Assembly: GCF_007859815.1 (NCBI RefSeq)
Contig: NZ_SJPH01000003.1
Span: 619,864-683,863 of the forward strand
DNA: 64,000 nt
DNA from: Botrimarina hoheduenensis
Lineage (GTDB): Bacteria; Planctomycetota; Planctomycetia; Pirellulales; Lacipirellulaceae
Reading direction: 5' to 3'
Shown: one piece after another, positions 27,852 through 36,464 of the stretch
How the letters are laid out: each line of letters begins with the position of its first letter
How positions within the stretch are numbered: position 1 is the first letter of the stretch
Made by a program: the position numbers and the translations under genes
Notes under the pieces: generated by a model
Told to the model about the DNA's origin: nothing
Seen by the model: the letters and a program-made list of their open reading frames with translations, nothing else
Database searches by the model: none

Positions 27852-28265
27852 CGTAAAGTTCCTTCTCGTTCCGGATGGAGCAGATAGCGGGATAAGGTGC
27901 CGGGTGGGACGTGCCGCTCAAGCCGTGGTGGATGATGCGGGCGTTGGCCCCGTGGGCGTTGGTTGATGACCTTCCCTGTAACGAGAGACGAGTAAAGCAC
28001 GCCTCGTGCCAAACCCGTTCGTCGGCTCTGAGAGGTGTCGGTTGGTATTCCCTAAGTAACTATAAATTAATGGCTTAAGTTGCTTTTAGAGGTCCTTCTG
28101 CTACCGCTGCTGGCCCGTTCCACACCGACACGGCTGGTGTAAACCTTGCAACCACGACTGAACAAACGATAACTAGCCGGGAGCTTTAGGAATCACGGGG
28201 GCTTCAGGAAAGACCGGGAAAGCCTCAGAAGCGAGCCAGGCCCGACGAGGCACTGCTGCCGGTGG
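27852..28265. other. Long AT-richer intergenic region (414 bp)
   Basis: It lies between two minus-strand genes. The stretch at about 28050-28090 is markedly AT-rich for this window and, on the minus strand, contains a TATAGT-like hexamer, so it is a plausible promoter for the 83-residue gene. No RNA gene, repeat or convincing ORF was seen. The long untranslated leader of nearly 200 bases might carry regulation, but no known riboswitch was recognised. Confidence 0.4.
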
Positions 28266-29483
28266 CTATTTGAGCCGGGACATGGTCCGCAAGAACTCTT
28301 GCTCCAGCTCGGGCAGCGGCCCGAAGTGGGTGACAAACTCGGCCAAGCGGTCGCGCGCGATCTCGCTGGCCGACGCGTTGGCCTCGGGTCCTTCGAGCGG
28401 CTTCTTGTCCGCCATCGTTTTGACGTACGCCACGTACTGTTCTTCGCGGCGCTGGATGAGGAAGTAGTTCAGAGCCCAGGCGTCGGCGTAGGCGTCGGCT
28501 GCCGTGCGCGCGTCGCGCAAGCGGAGGTCCGAGCCGATGAGGCTCGTGAGCGAATTGCGATTCCATTTGGGCAGATTGCGACGAAAACTGACGAGTCGTT
28601 GCCGATTCACTTTGCCGATGCCACGCCATCCGCGCGAGCTGCCCGCGTTGGGGGCCTCAAAGTAGACCGCCATGCCTTCGACCAGCCACAGCGGCAGATC
28701 CGCGAAGCGTTGCATCACGCCGGTGTTGAACGCCACTTGGTGCGTCGCTTCGTGAACGATCGTGGCGACCAGCGGTTCGGCGGCGGGCACGCTGAGCATC
28801 TGGGTGATCTCGCGGCGTGACCCACTGCGCGGGCCCCGCGCCCCGCCCCGCACTTCGTCGCTGCCCGTCAGGTCAAACATCCGAACGCGGTTGGTCCGCA
28901 TGCTGTAATAGCCGACGGCCCCCGCCGTGCCGATTTCTGCGCGGGCGATACGTTGGTAGTCTTCCGCCGATCGGTGGATCACCACGCCCAGCGGAAAACG
29001 GGGGGCGTGCAGCTCCAGCCCCTGACGGGTCCAGTAGCGGACCAGCGCCTCTTGGAGACTCTCCAGCAGCGAACTGGCCCACTCGGCATACTCGCGGCTC
29101 GTGTCGTACGCGATAACGTAGTGCTCGGTCGTGTGCACACGGAAGCCGGGCGGCAGCTCTTCGAGCAGGCGTTCGCCCAAGCCCTCCGCGGTGACGGGGG
29201 TGAAGGGGGCGTCGTCGGCGAAGCGACTAACCACATCGTCGCCGGAGATCAAATACCGACCACCATCAACCGAATCGAGCAGCACACCGCCGGTCGAGTC
29301 GCTGAGTAAAACTTGCCCGACGACGGTGCGCGCTGCTACGGCACCGCCACCAAACGGCTGTTCGCGGAAGACGAACGTCTCCACAGCGAGCACGTCGATC
29401 AGGGGTATTCCTAGGCCACCAACCACAGTTGCCGCCATCAGCAGCAATTCCCTCGTGCGTCGATGGCGTCTTGTGGAGGGCAT
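28266..29483 (-). CDS. DUF1570 protein, exported zinc-peptidase-like, 405 aa
   Basis: This matches the planctomycetal DUF1570 family. A basic start and hydrophobic segment (LLLMAATVVGGLGIPLIDVLA) act as an export signal. A gluzincin-type site is visible: HEATH at residues 244-248, then LPLWLVEGMAVYFEAP with Glu269 (a possible third ligand) and Glu276. The preceding domain has the family block about ELPPGFRVHTTEHYVIAYDT. A zinc metallopeptidase role in the periplasm is plausible but untested for the family. It is the last gene in a minus-strand run before the 83-residue protein. Confidence 0.8.
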   Translation of the reverse strand: MPSTRRHRRTRELLLMAATVVGGLGIPLIDVLAVETFVFREQPFGGGAVAARTVVGQVLLSDSTGGVLLDSVDGGRYLISGDDVVSRFADDAPFTPVTAEGLGERLLEELPPGFRVHTTEHYVIAYDTSREYAEWASSLLESLQEALVRYWTRQGLELHAPRFPLGVVIHRSAEDYQRIARAEIGTAGAVGYYSMRTNRVRMFDLTGSDEVRGGARGPRSGSRREITQMLSVPAAEPLVATIVHEATHQVAFNTGVMQRFADLPLWLVEGMAVYFEAPNAGSSRGWRGIGKVNRQRLVSFRRNLPKWNRNSLTSLIGSDLRLRDARTAADAYADAWALNYFLIQRREEQYVAYVKTMADKKPLEGPEANASASEIARDRLAEFVTHFGPLPELEQEFLRTMSRLK

Positions 29484-29603
29484 CCGCCTATCTTACACCG
29501 AAGCCGCGTGTTTTCCTCAGCGGCTCGCGCGCCCCGGCTCGGCAATCGCACTAATCGCTATAAAGCAAACCGATGGCCCGCGACGTGCCTCAGGCCTCGG
29601 GCC

Positions 29604-31298
29604 TCAGGCCATCAGGGCTGCGAGTTTCTCGCGGAGCACCTGCACCTGCCGTTCGAGTGCTTGCTGATCGATCCGCACGCGTTCGAGGATCGTTTCGCTC
29701 GAAGAGCGAATGGTCTCGGCGGGCTTGCGGATCTTGTCGAGATTCGCGGCCCGTTTCTCGATCTCGTTGATCGCCCGATCGATGGCCTCGTGGTCGATCG
29801 AGTCGTCTGTTTGTTCCCGATGGAACTCGACCACACAGGCCCGCGCGATCTCGATCGCAGCGAGCAAGTAGGTGTCGGTCGTGGGGTCCTCGGCGTCCCA
29901 GAGAACGACGAGATCATTGCGATAGCGGGCGAGGGGGCGTGTTCCTTCGGGTGCCGCGGCCCGGGCCCATATAAACACGCCGAAACTCGCCGCGCGGTTT
30001 TTGCGGGCCTGATCGAGTTCTTCCAGCGCGCTGCGGACCGAATAGTTGCGGGCGTCTTTGGCCTCAAAAACGATCCGCGCGCCAGCGGCCGGTGAGTCGG
30101 GTCCTATTGTGACCAGCGCATCGCCGATCTTGCAGCTCCGCACGGTGCCGGTCGTAGCGCCCGTGTTCTCGCACAGGTCACCACGCTGCTGAGCGTCGTT
30201 CAGCAGAAACGAGAAGACCGCCTCTTCGAAGACGGCACCGTGCTCGGGGCTCGCGGCCGCGGATTCGCGTTTTTGGATCAATCGGGCGAGGGTTTCGGTG
30301 ACCCGCTCTTGGAACTGCGCGTTGGCCTCGGATTGGGCACCGAGGATGGTCAGCAGTTCGTTCTTGAGCCGCGACAAGCCCGACTCGTTGTTGTCTAGCG
30401 AAAACTCGCTGCTGATTTTTCGTTGGGCGCTATCGACGTTGCGGACGAGTCGGCTGAGTGCCGAGTTCTCTTCGTTGAGCGAAAATTCTTTGACAACCTC
30501 ATCGATCCGCCCGCCAAGTTCCTTGGTGAGGTCGCCGTGCTTTCCGGTGAGTTCTGTGACGAGTCGCCGGAGCGCGCTCCCCTCATGATCTAGCGAGAAC
30601 TCACGCAGCACGTGTTCCCGCTGTGTGGTGAGCTGCCGCTCGACCATCTGTTGCAACCGAGCGACCACACCACTGGCGTGCTCGGGATCAAGCTGCCGCA
30701 TGAGCGGGCTCTCGCGTCCCAGCTGGGTGGAGAGCATCTTGGCCAGGGGCGACGCCTCGCCGTGGAGCTGTTCGCGGAGCAGCGCCGAGAGCTCGCCGTC
30801 GTTGCTGACCAGTTGCCTAACGCGCTCGGCGAACCGGCCGTCTTGCGGATCGAAGTATTCTTTGAGCACGCTGGCGGTGCGTTCTTGGGTGCTGCAGGCG
30901 TACTCGTCGAGGCGTTGCTTCATCTGGGTGAGAAGCCGCTCACCCGCGCTTTCGAGCCGCTCGGTATCAAGTCGGCTGGCGGCGTCACGCAACGCGGCAA
31001 CGCCGATCCGCAGGGCGTCGTTGGCATAGGCTTGGCGGGCAGGGCCGGCCTTGAGGGCGTGCAAAGCCCCGATCACGCCAGGATCACTGATGAGCAGTTC
31101 GAGCGTCATCCGTGGTGGGAGTGGCGTTGGCTCCGCCGGATCGTGGTCGGTCGGTTGCGTTTTGCTGCTAGCAACAACCGACGCCCAGTCGGTCGCGCCA
31201 TCGTCGAGCGTGGTGTCGTCGTCGCTGGGGGTGTCGTGGTTCGTCTCTGCGAGCGGCTGATTATCGAACAGCAGGCCAGGGACAGCGTCGTGCGACAT
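29604..31298 (-). CDS. Coiled-coil protein with RmuC-like PD-(D/E)XK C-terminal domain, 564 aa
   Basis: A cytosolic protein of unknown role. The N-terminal 60 residues are acidic and disordered. A helical region (70-350) contains three copies of an E-F-S-L-(D/N)-x4-(S/G)-(A/G)-L-x-R-L motif at residues 233, 271 and 298. Earlier, weaker copies are also present (YFDPQDGRFAERV, ESPLMRQLDPEH). The C-terminal domain resembles RmuC/DUF2130 nucleases: an acidic helix (GAVFEEAVFSFL), Asp393 in GDALVTIG and the E-A-K motif (Glu412, Lys414) in IVFEAKDARN. A final coiled coil closes the protein. The ATG at 31298 is chosen because GGAG precedes it. A role in DNA or chromosome handling is inferred only. 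Confidence 0.65.
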   Translation of the reverse strand: MSHDAVPGLLFDNQPLAETNHDTPSDDDTTLDDGATDWASVVASSKTQPTDHDPAEPTPLPPRMTLELLISDPGVIGALHALKAGPARQAYANDALRIGVAALRDAASRLDTERLESAGERLLTQMKQRLDEYACSTQERTASVLKEYFDPQDGRFAERVRQLVSNDGELSALLREQLHGEASPLAKMLSTQLGRESPLMRQLDPEHASGVVARLQQMVERQLTTQREHVLREFSLDHEGSALRRLVTELTGKHGDLTKELGGRIDEVVKEFSLNEENSALSRLVRNVDSAQRKISSEFSLDNNESGLSRLKNELLTILGAQSEANAQFQERVTETLARLIQKRESAAASPEHGAVFEEAVFSFLLNDAQQRGDLCENTGATTGTVRSCKIGDALVTIGPDSPAAGARIVFEAKDARNYSVRSALEELDQARKNRAASFGVFIWARAAAPEGTRPLARYRNDLVVLWDAEDPTTDTYLLAAIEIARACVVEFHREQTDDSIDHEAIDRAINEIEKRAANLDKIRKPAETIRSSSETILERVRIDQQALERQVQVLREKLAALMA

Positions 31299-31658
31299 GC
31301 GGAGCTCCATCACGCAGAAGATTGGTTCACGCGGCGGGGAATTTGCCGGGACAGTTTGTTTGTACACTAAACCGAGCCGCGAGGGCACGTCTTGCTCGGG
31401 GCGCTGCTCGCGGGGGCGATCCGCCTGGCAAGAAGCGACGTATCCGTAAGATCTGCGGCCGGTGGACCGCGGCCCGAGACCCCTCTAGCAAGGGGGGCAG
31501 AACCTCAGGATTCGGCATAGAGCCGCTCCGAGGTCCTTGCTACGCTCCGCCGCCCGACGTGCTGCGTACCCCTTGCCAAGTTCCGTCTTCGCGACGTGTT
31601 GCGGTGCTGTTGTCTGTCGCTGCCGATTGATTCCCCCTCTAGCAGGAAGTGTTTCGCG

Positions 31659-32543
31659 ATGCCCGATCGCCTTCGCCAAGCCGCTCTGCTAGCAGCGTTG
31701 CTGCTGGCTCCTTTAGTCTCGGCGCAGCAGCCGATGCCGCCGGCGGGCATGGCGCCGCAGGCGCCGCAGGGTTTTGCGCTCAGTCCGGCAGAAGAGGCCT
31801 ACCTGGATCAGGTGCTCACGGCTTGGGAGCTGGAGAGTAAAAAGATCCAAACCTTCTCGTGCGGCTTCACACGGATTGTGTATGACCACGTCTTCGGGCC
31901 GGCACCCGATCCGGAGACCGGCGTGCGGATCCACGTGCGTGAAGAGGACGGAGAGCTGAGCTATCAACGCCCCGATAAGGGACGGTTTGAGATCACCAAG
32001 GTGCGGGCCTGGGACGCCGCCCAACAGCAGCATGTCGAGAATGCCAACATCATCGGCGAGAAGTGGGTCTGCGACGGAGAGGCGGTTTACGAGTACGCAA
32101 CCGAGCAGAAGCAGCTCAAGGTTCGCCCCATCCCCAAGGAGATGCAGGGCGAGAGCATTGTCGATGGGCCGCTTCCCTTCTTATTTGGTGCCGAGGCGGA
32201 GAAGCTCAAACGCCGCTACTGGCTGAAGCTAGACCCGCGGGCACCGGCCGGTCAGCTCTGGCTGGTCGCGTTGCCGAAATACCATCAGGATGCCGCCAAC
32301 TACAGCCAGGTGGAACTGATGCTCGACCGTCAACGACTGCTACCGACCGCCATGCGCGTGCAGGCACCGGATGGCAGCCAAACCGTCTACACCTTTGCCG
32401 CCGACAAAGCGGAAATCAACGCGACCATGGCCCGCCTGTGGGGCCAACTCTTCAGCGCCCCGCGGACTCCGTTCGGCTGGAAGAGGGTGGTCGAGCAAGC
32501 CGAGCCCGAACAAGCCGCCAACCCGAGTGCCGCGATCCGCTAG
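31659..32543 (+). CDS. TIGR03009-family exported protein, 294 aa
   Basis: A planctomycete-specific exported protein with a LolA-like fold. A signal peptide (LRQAALLAALLLAPLVSAQQ) and a proline/methionine linker precede the domain. Typical blocks are FSCGFTRIVYDHVFG, LSYQRPDKGRFEI, WVCDGEAVYEYATEQKQL and FLFGAEAEKLKRRYWLKL. By analogy with LolA it could bind lipid or lipoprotein in the periplasm. The ATG at 31659 has AGGAAG upstream. The neighbouring gene to the right is on the opposite strand. Confidence 0.85.
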   Translation: MPDRLRQAALLAALLLAPLVSAQQPMPPAGMAPQAPQGFALSPAEEAYLDQVLTAWELESKKIQTFSCGFTRIVYDHVFGPAPDPETGVRIHVREEDGELSYQRPDKGRFEITKVRAWDAAQQQHVENANIIGEKWVCDGEAVYEYATEQKQLKVRPIPKEMQGESIVDGPLPFLFGAEAEKLKRRYWLKLDPRAPAGQLWLVALPKYHQDAANYSQVELMLDRQRLLPTAMRVQAPDGSQTVYTFAADKAEINATMARLWGQLFSAPRTPFGWKRVVEQAEPEQAANPSAAIR

Positions 32544-32566
32544 GGCACGTTTCAGAGAGCCCTAGC
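32539..32566 (+). terminator. Rho-independent terminator of the TIGR03009 gene
   Basis: GCTAGGGC (32539-32546) and GCCCTAGC (32559-32566) form a perfect 8-bp stem around a 12-base loop, followed by the T-rich TTACTTTCTTTTTA. The stem starts inside the stop codon region, so transcription would stop immediately after translation ends. Confidence 0.75.
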
Positions 32567-32635
32567 TTACTTTCTTTTTACGGTACAGCTGGTGATGCTC
32601 ACCGCCGCTGACGCGACAAGTCCGTGCGACACGCA

Positions 32636-33832
32636 CTAAGCGGGCTTGAGGATCGTGTCATAGACCGCGGCGACCTGTCGCGCCATAGCGCGAGCGCTGA
32701 AGCGATCGGCGTGCCGTTCGCGAGCGGCGATCGACATGTCTTCGTACTCGATCCGGCCGGCGATAATTTCTTCCAGTGCGCTGGTCATCTGGCTAACGCT
32801 ACCCGGCTCAACAAGCAGCCCGGTCTCGCGGTGCAGGATCGCCTCGGCGGTCCCTTCGCAGCGGGTGGCGACGACCGGCAGGCCGGCGGCCATGGCCTCG
32901 AGGACCACCATCGGCAGCCCTTCCCCAAACAGGCTGGGGAGCGCGAGCGTGTCGATCCGCGCCAGCGCGGCATGCACGTCGTCCGTGAACCCCGCCCAGT
33001 GAACTAGGTCGGTCAGCGCGAGCTTATCGACCAGCTCGTGAAGCTTGGCCTCGTACTCCGGCGTCTCGAACGGACCGATCGCCTCGAGTCGCACCTCGTG
33101 CCCATGTGAGCGGAGCGTGGCGAGGGCTTCCAGCAGCACTTCCGCACCCTTGCGGGGACGGAACAGGGCGACCATGCCGATCACCAGTGGACCGACCGGC
33201 TTGCGGCGCCGCCGAGCACCGGGCGAGTTTTCTTCCAGCCCCGGCACGCCGTTCATCACACACCGCAAGCGGTCCGCGGAGAAACCCCGACCCAGCATGT
33301 GGTCCGTGAGCGTCGGTGATACCGTAATCAGTTGTTTGGCCGATCGGCCAAACCAGCGCTCGATGCCGTCGTTAACCAAGTTGGTAAACCGCCGTGTCGA
33401 GTCGCGACTGGCGGGGCTGTGGACGTGATACACCAGCGGTTTGCCGGTGCGGTGCGCGGCGGTCGCGGCGATCACAAGCGATCGGGGCGTGTGCGCATGA
33501 ATCAGGTCGTAGTCCTCTTCACGGATCTGTCGCGCGATCGCACGGGATGGACGCAGGTCGAACCGACCCCGCATGGAGTGTTCGACCAGTGGTGCTTGCA
33601 CAGCCTCGCGGCAATCTCCAAATCGACCCGGCTTGAGGGCTGCAAAGCCAACCTCATAGCCGAACTCGGGCAGCCATGCGGCGAGCAGATCTTGCACCCG
33701 CTCGGCACCGGAATAGTGCTCGCCGTTGATGACATGCAGCACGCGCACGGGGCGTGCGGGAGCTTCGGCCACCGGAGCCGGAGCAAGGGGCTTCGGGCCC
33801 GCGGTAAGCGGGGCGGGGGGCGAGAGAGGCAT
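32636..33832 (-). CDS. Family GT4 glycosyltransferase, 398 aa
   Basis: A GT-B retaining glycosyltransferase of family 4. The N-terminal Rossmann half starts at RVLHVINGEHYSGAERVQDL, followed by DLIHAHTPRS. The C-terminal half has the LVIGMVALFRPRKGAEVLLEA block and the nucleotide-sugar site SLFGEGLPMVVLEAMAAG with the E-x7-E pattern. The acceptor is unknown; envelope polysaccharide or glycolipid synthesis is likely. The ATG at 33832 has GAGG upstream and was preferred to a start 23 codons earlier. It stands alone. Confidence 0.88.
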   Translation of the reverse strand: MPLSPPAPLTAGPKPLAPAPVAEAPARPVRVLHVINGEHYSGAERVQDLLAAWLPEFGYEVGFAALKPGRFGDCREAVQAPLVEHSMRGRFDLRPSRAIARQIREEDYDLIHAHTPRSLVIAATAAHRTGKPLVYHVHSPASRDSTRRFTNLVNDGIERWFGRSAKQLITVSPTLTDHMLGRGFSADRLRCVMNGVPGLEENSPGARRRRKPVGPLVIGMVALFRPRKGAEVLLEALATLRSHGHEVRLEAIGPFETPEYEAKLHELVDKLALTDLVHWAGFTDDVHAALARIDTLALPSLFGEGLPMVVLEAMAAGLPVVATRCEGTAEAILHRETGLLVEPGSVSQMTSALEEIIAGRIEYEDMSIAARERHADRFSARAMARQVAAVYDTILKPA

Positions 33833-34051
33833 AACTCGCCTCGGGGGTGAGTAAAGAAGAGACCGCTCAGCGTGAGGAGCAACGCGGGGAATCTTCACCA
33901 AGCAAGCGAGAGACTCCAGCAGAAGCCTAGCTCACCCCCCGCCTCCACAACGGACAAACCGTGCGCGAACCTCCCCCACCAGGGGGGCCGATCGTGCCGA
34001 TCAGACGGAGTGGGGGGCTGTCGGGCGCTCGTTCGTGCCGTTAACGGCGGT

Positions 34052-34717
34052 TCAGCGCAGGTCGCTGAGCTTGTTGATATCAACCTGTTTGCCGACGATC
34101 AGCAGCACCTGGTCGGCCGACAGCTTGTACTCGCCGCCGGGGAACATCTCGAGCTTGCCGGTCATCGCGTCCTTCACACCGATCACCCAGATGTTGTATT
34201 TGCGGCGCAGATCCAGCTCTTGAAGCAGCTTGCCCGCGTACGAATCAGGCGTCGCTACTTCGAGGAAGCTGTACTCTGGATCAATCGGCAGGAAGTCGAG
34301 CACGTTGGGCCACGTCATCCGGTCCGCGAGCTGTCGCGCGATCTCGGTCTCGGGGAAAATCACCCGATCGACCCCCAGGCACTTGAGGATCCGCGCGTGC
34401 TCACTGGTCACGCCTTTGACAATCACCTGCTTGGCACCCAGCTCCTTGGCGTGAAGCGTCGCGAGCAGCGATTGGGTGATGTCTTCGCCCATGCTGATGA
34501 TGACCGCACTAGCGGTGGAAACCGGCAAGTGGGCGATCGAGTCGCGATCGCGTGCGTCGCCGATAACCGCTTCGTAAAGCACGTCTTTGAGGGATTCGAC
34601 GCGATCTTTACTGCTATCGAGGCCGGTGATCCGGCAGCCGTTCTCCGAGAGCCGCTCGGCGAGCGCGCCCCCGAAGGAACCGAGGCCGATGACGACAAAG
34701 TGTTTTTGTTCGGCCAC
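34052..34717 (-). CDS. ktrA: KtrA/TrkA-type potassium channel gating subunit, 221 aa
   Basis: A cytosolic RCK protein that forms an octameric ring under the KtrB channel and gates it with nucleotide. The RCK_N Rossmann motif GLGSFG lies at residues 11-16 and the acidic ribose-binding Asp at TGLDSSKDRV. The RCK_C lobe (EVATPDSYAGKLLQELDL to VLLIVGKQVDI) completes it. The start is a GTG at 34717. ktrB lies 131 bases upstream on the same strand, so this is a ktrB-ktrA operon. Confidence 0.88.
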   Translation of the reverse strand: MAEQKHFVVIGLGSFGGALAERLSENGCRITGLDSSKDRVESLKDVLYEAVIGDARDRDSIAHLPVSTASAVIISMGEDITQSLLATLHAKELGAKQVIVKGVTSEHARILKCLGVDRVIFPETEIARQLADRMTWPNVLDFLPIDPEYSFLEVATPDSYAGKLLQELDLRRKYNIWVIGVKDAMTGKLEMFPGGEYKLSADQVLLIVGKQVDINKLSDLR

Positions 34718-34848
34718 AGCGAGGCGACGAGGTTGAGGGACAGGCGGAATACGCTAGGTGAGTAATACGCCCCGCCGGGCGGGTTGCGGGTCATTATCAA
34801 CTACCGGTCCGCCTAGCGGTAGCCGCTCCCGCGATGCAGGCGCACCGT

Positions 34849-36258
34849 TCAGCCGACCAGCGGCTCATCGGTGGGGAACTCGACCGGCTCGGAGCGCTGG
34901 CTGTGCGAGAGCGCGACAAAGGTGGTGATCGGACCCAGCCGACCGAGCAGCATCAGCAGCACAACCACCAGCCGACTGGCGTCGCTGAGCTGGGTGGTGA
35001 TTCCCGTGCTGAGTCCAACAGTTCCCAATGCCGAGATCACCTCAAACAGCACGTCCAGGAAGAGTCCTTGTTCTGAGCGGAGGCCGAAGGTCGCTTGTTC
35101 GATCACGAGCAACGTGGTGACCGCCATCCCGGCTAACACCAGGAAGAGCATCGCGGTCGCGACGGCGCGTTCAATCGAGGTTGGCGAGAGGGTGCGGCGG
35201 AACAGGTTCACACGTGTGTACCCTTGGAACGTAGCCCACGCGCGGAGCCCGATGATCGCGGCGGTGGTCACCTTGAAGCCGCCGCCCGTTGAGCACGGCC
35301 CGGCACCGATCATCATCAGCAAGATCGTGACAAACAGCGTTGCACTGCTAAGATCGCGCATCTCGACCGAGTTGAAGCCGGCCGTTCGGCACGAAGCGCT
35401 GTGCATCGCGGCTTTGACGATCCGCTCGCCGATCGGCGCGCCGCCGAGCACCCCGTCGCGTTCCAGCAGCAGGAAGCTGAAAAATCCCACCAAGAGCAAA
35501 ACCCCAGTTCCGATCAGCATGATCTTGCTGTGCAGCTGGAGCCCGCTCCAGCGGTCCTGCTTGTGGCGTTTACGGGCCCGCCACAGATCGAGCACCACAG
35601 GAAAGCCCAGCCCGCCAATCACGATCAGCAGACTGATCGTGCCGTTAACGATCCAGCTATCGGCGAAAGGGGTCAGGCTGGCGTCGTGCAGTGCAAAACC
35701 CGCGTTGCAAAAGGCCGAGACGCTGTGGAAGAGCGCGTGCCAAATTGCCTCGAGCCGGCTCTGCCAGACGCCGAGTTCCATGAACCGGTGGTAATTCGCG
35801 AGGTTGTAGCCGGTTAGGATCAAGAAGCCGACCGCCTCGCAAACCGCGGTCATCGTAAGCACGCTAGTAAGAATGCGGCGCATGTCCCCCTGGCCATCGC
35901 CGCCCAGCGTATCGGCGATCGCCTTGCGTTGCCGAAGGCTCCCTCGTTTATCGAATTGGACCACGATAAACGTGGTGACGGTCATGATCCCGACCCCACC
36001 CAGCTGAATCAGCAGCAGGATGACCGCCTGTCCGATGGTGGAGAAGTCTGCCACCGTTGAACGGACGACGAGCCCCGTCACACAAGAGGCACTCGTGGAG
36101 GTGAACAGCGCGTCCAGGGGAGAGATCGGTCGGTCGGGATCGGCCGCGCAGGCGGGCATGAAATACAGCAGCAAGAAGCCCAACGCAATCAGACCGCCGT
36201 ACCAGGAGAGCGACGCCCGGCCGGGATAGCGATTGATCGATCCAACAAACTGGGGCAT
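34849..36258 (-). CDS. ktrB: KtrB/TrkH-type potassium transporter, 469 aa
   Basis: An inner-membrane K+ translocating subunit of the Ktr/Trk superfamily with four M1-P-M2 repeats. Selectivity-filter regions are visible as SASCVTGLVVRST, SAFCNAGFALHD, SASCRTAGFNSV and SALGTVGLSTG. At 469 residues it is the short KtrB form. It works with KtrA encoded just downstream. The system matters for osmotic adaptation, which fits a possibly marine organism. Confidence 0.9.
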   Translation of the reverse strand: MPQFVGSINRYPGRASLSWYGGLIALGFLLLYFMPACAADPDRPISPLDALFTSTSASCVTGLVVRSTVADFSTIGQAVILLLIQLGGVGIMTVTTFIVVQFDKRGSLRQRKAIADTLGGDGQGDMRRILTSVLTMTAVCEAVGFLILTGYNLANYHRFMELGVWQSRLEAIWHALFHSVSAFCNAGFALHDASLTPFADSWIVNGTISLLIVIGGLGFPVVLDLWRARKRHKQDRWSGLQLHSKIMLIGTGVLLLVGFFSFLLLERDGVLGGAPIGERIVKAAMHSASCRTAGFNSVEMRDLSSATLFVTILLMMIGAGPCSTGGGFKVTTAAIIGLRAWATFQGYTRVNLFRRTLSPTSIERAVATAMLFLVLAGMAVTTLLVIEQATFGLRSEQGLFLDVLFEVISALGTVGLSTGITTQLSDASRLVVVLLMLLGRLGPITTFVALSHSQRSEPVEFPTDEPLVG

Positions 36259-36464
36259 GGGGGCCGACGGGGCCGGGGGCGAGGCGAGCGGAGTGGCCGT
36301 AGTGTATCGCCGCGCGTGCAGCGCGATGAGGGGGAGCAGCGACCGCGGTTATGGGCCCCCACGGCGGCGCGCACCATGGTCCCGCTTCGGGTCGTCACCG
36401 CCGGGACCCCCCGCTCCAGGCCGCTTCCTCTGACCGCTATCCGCGGGGGAGAACCTCCGGCCTA

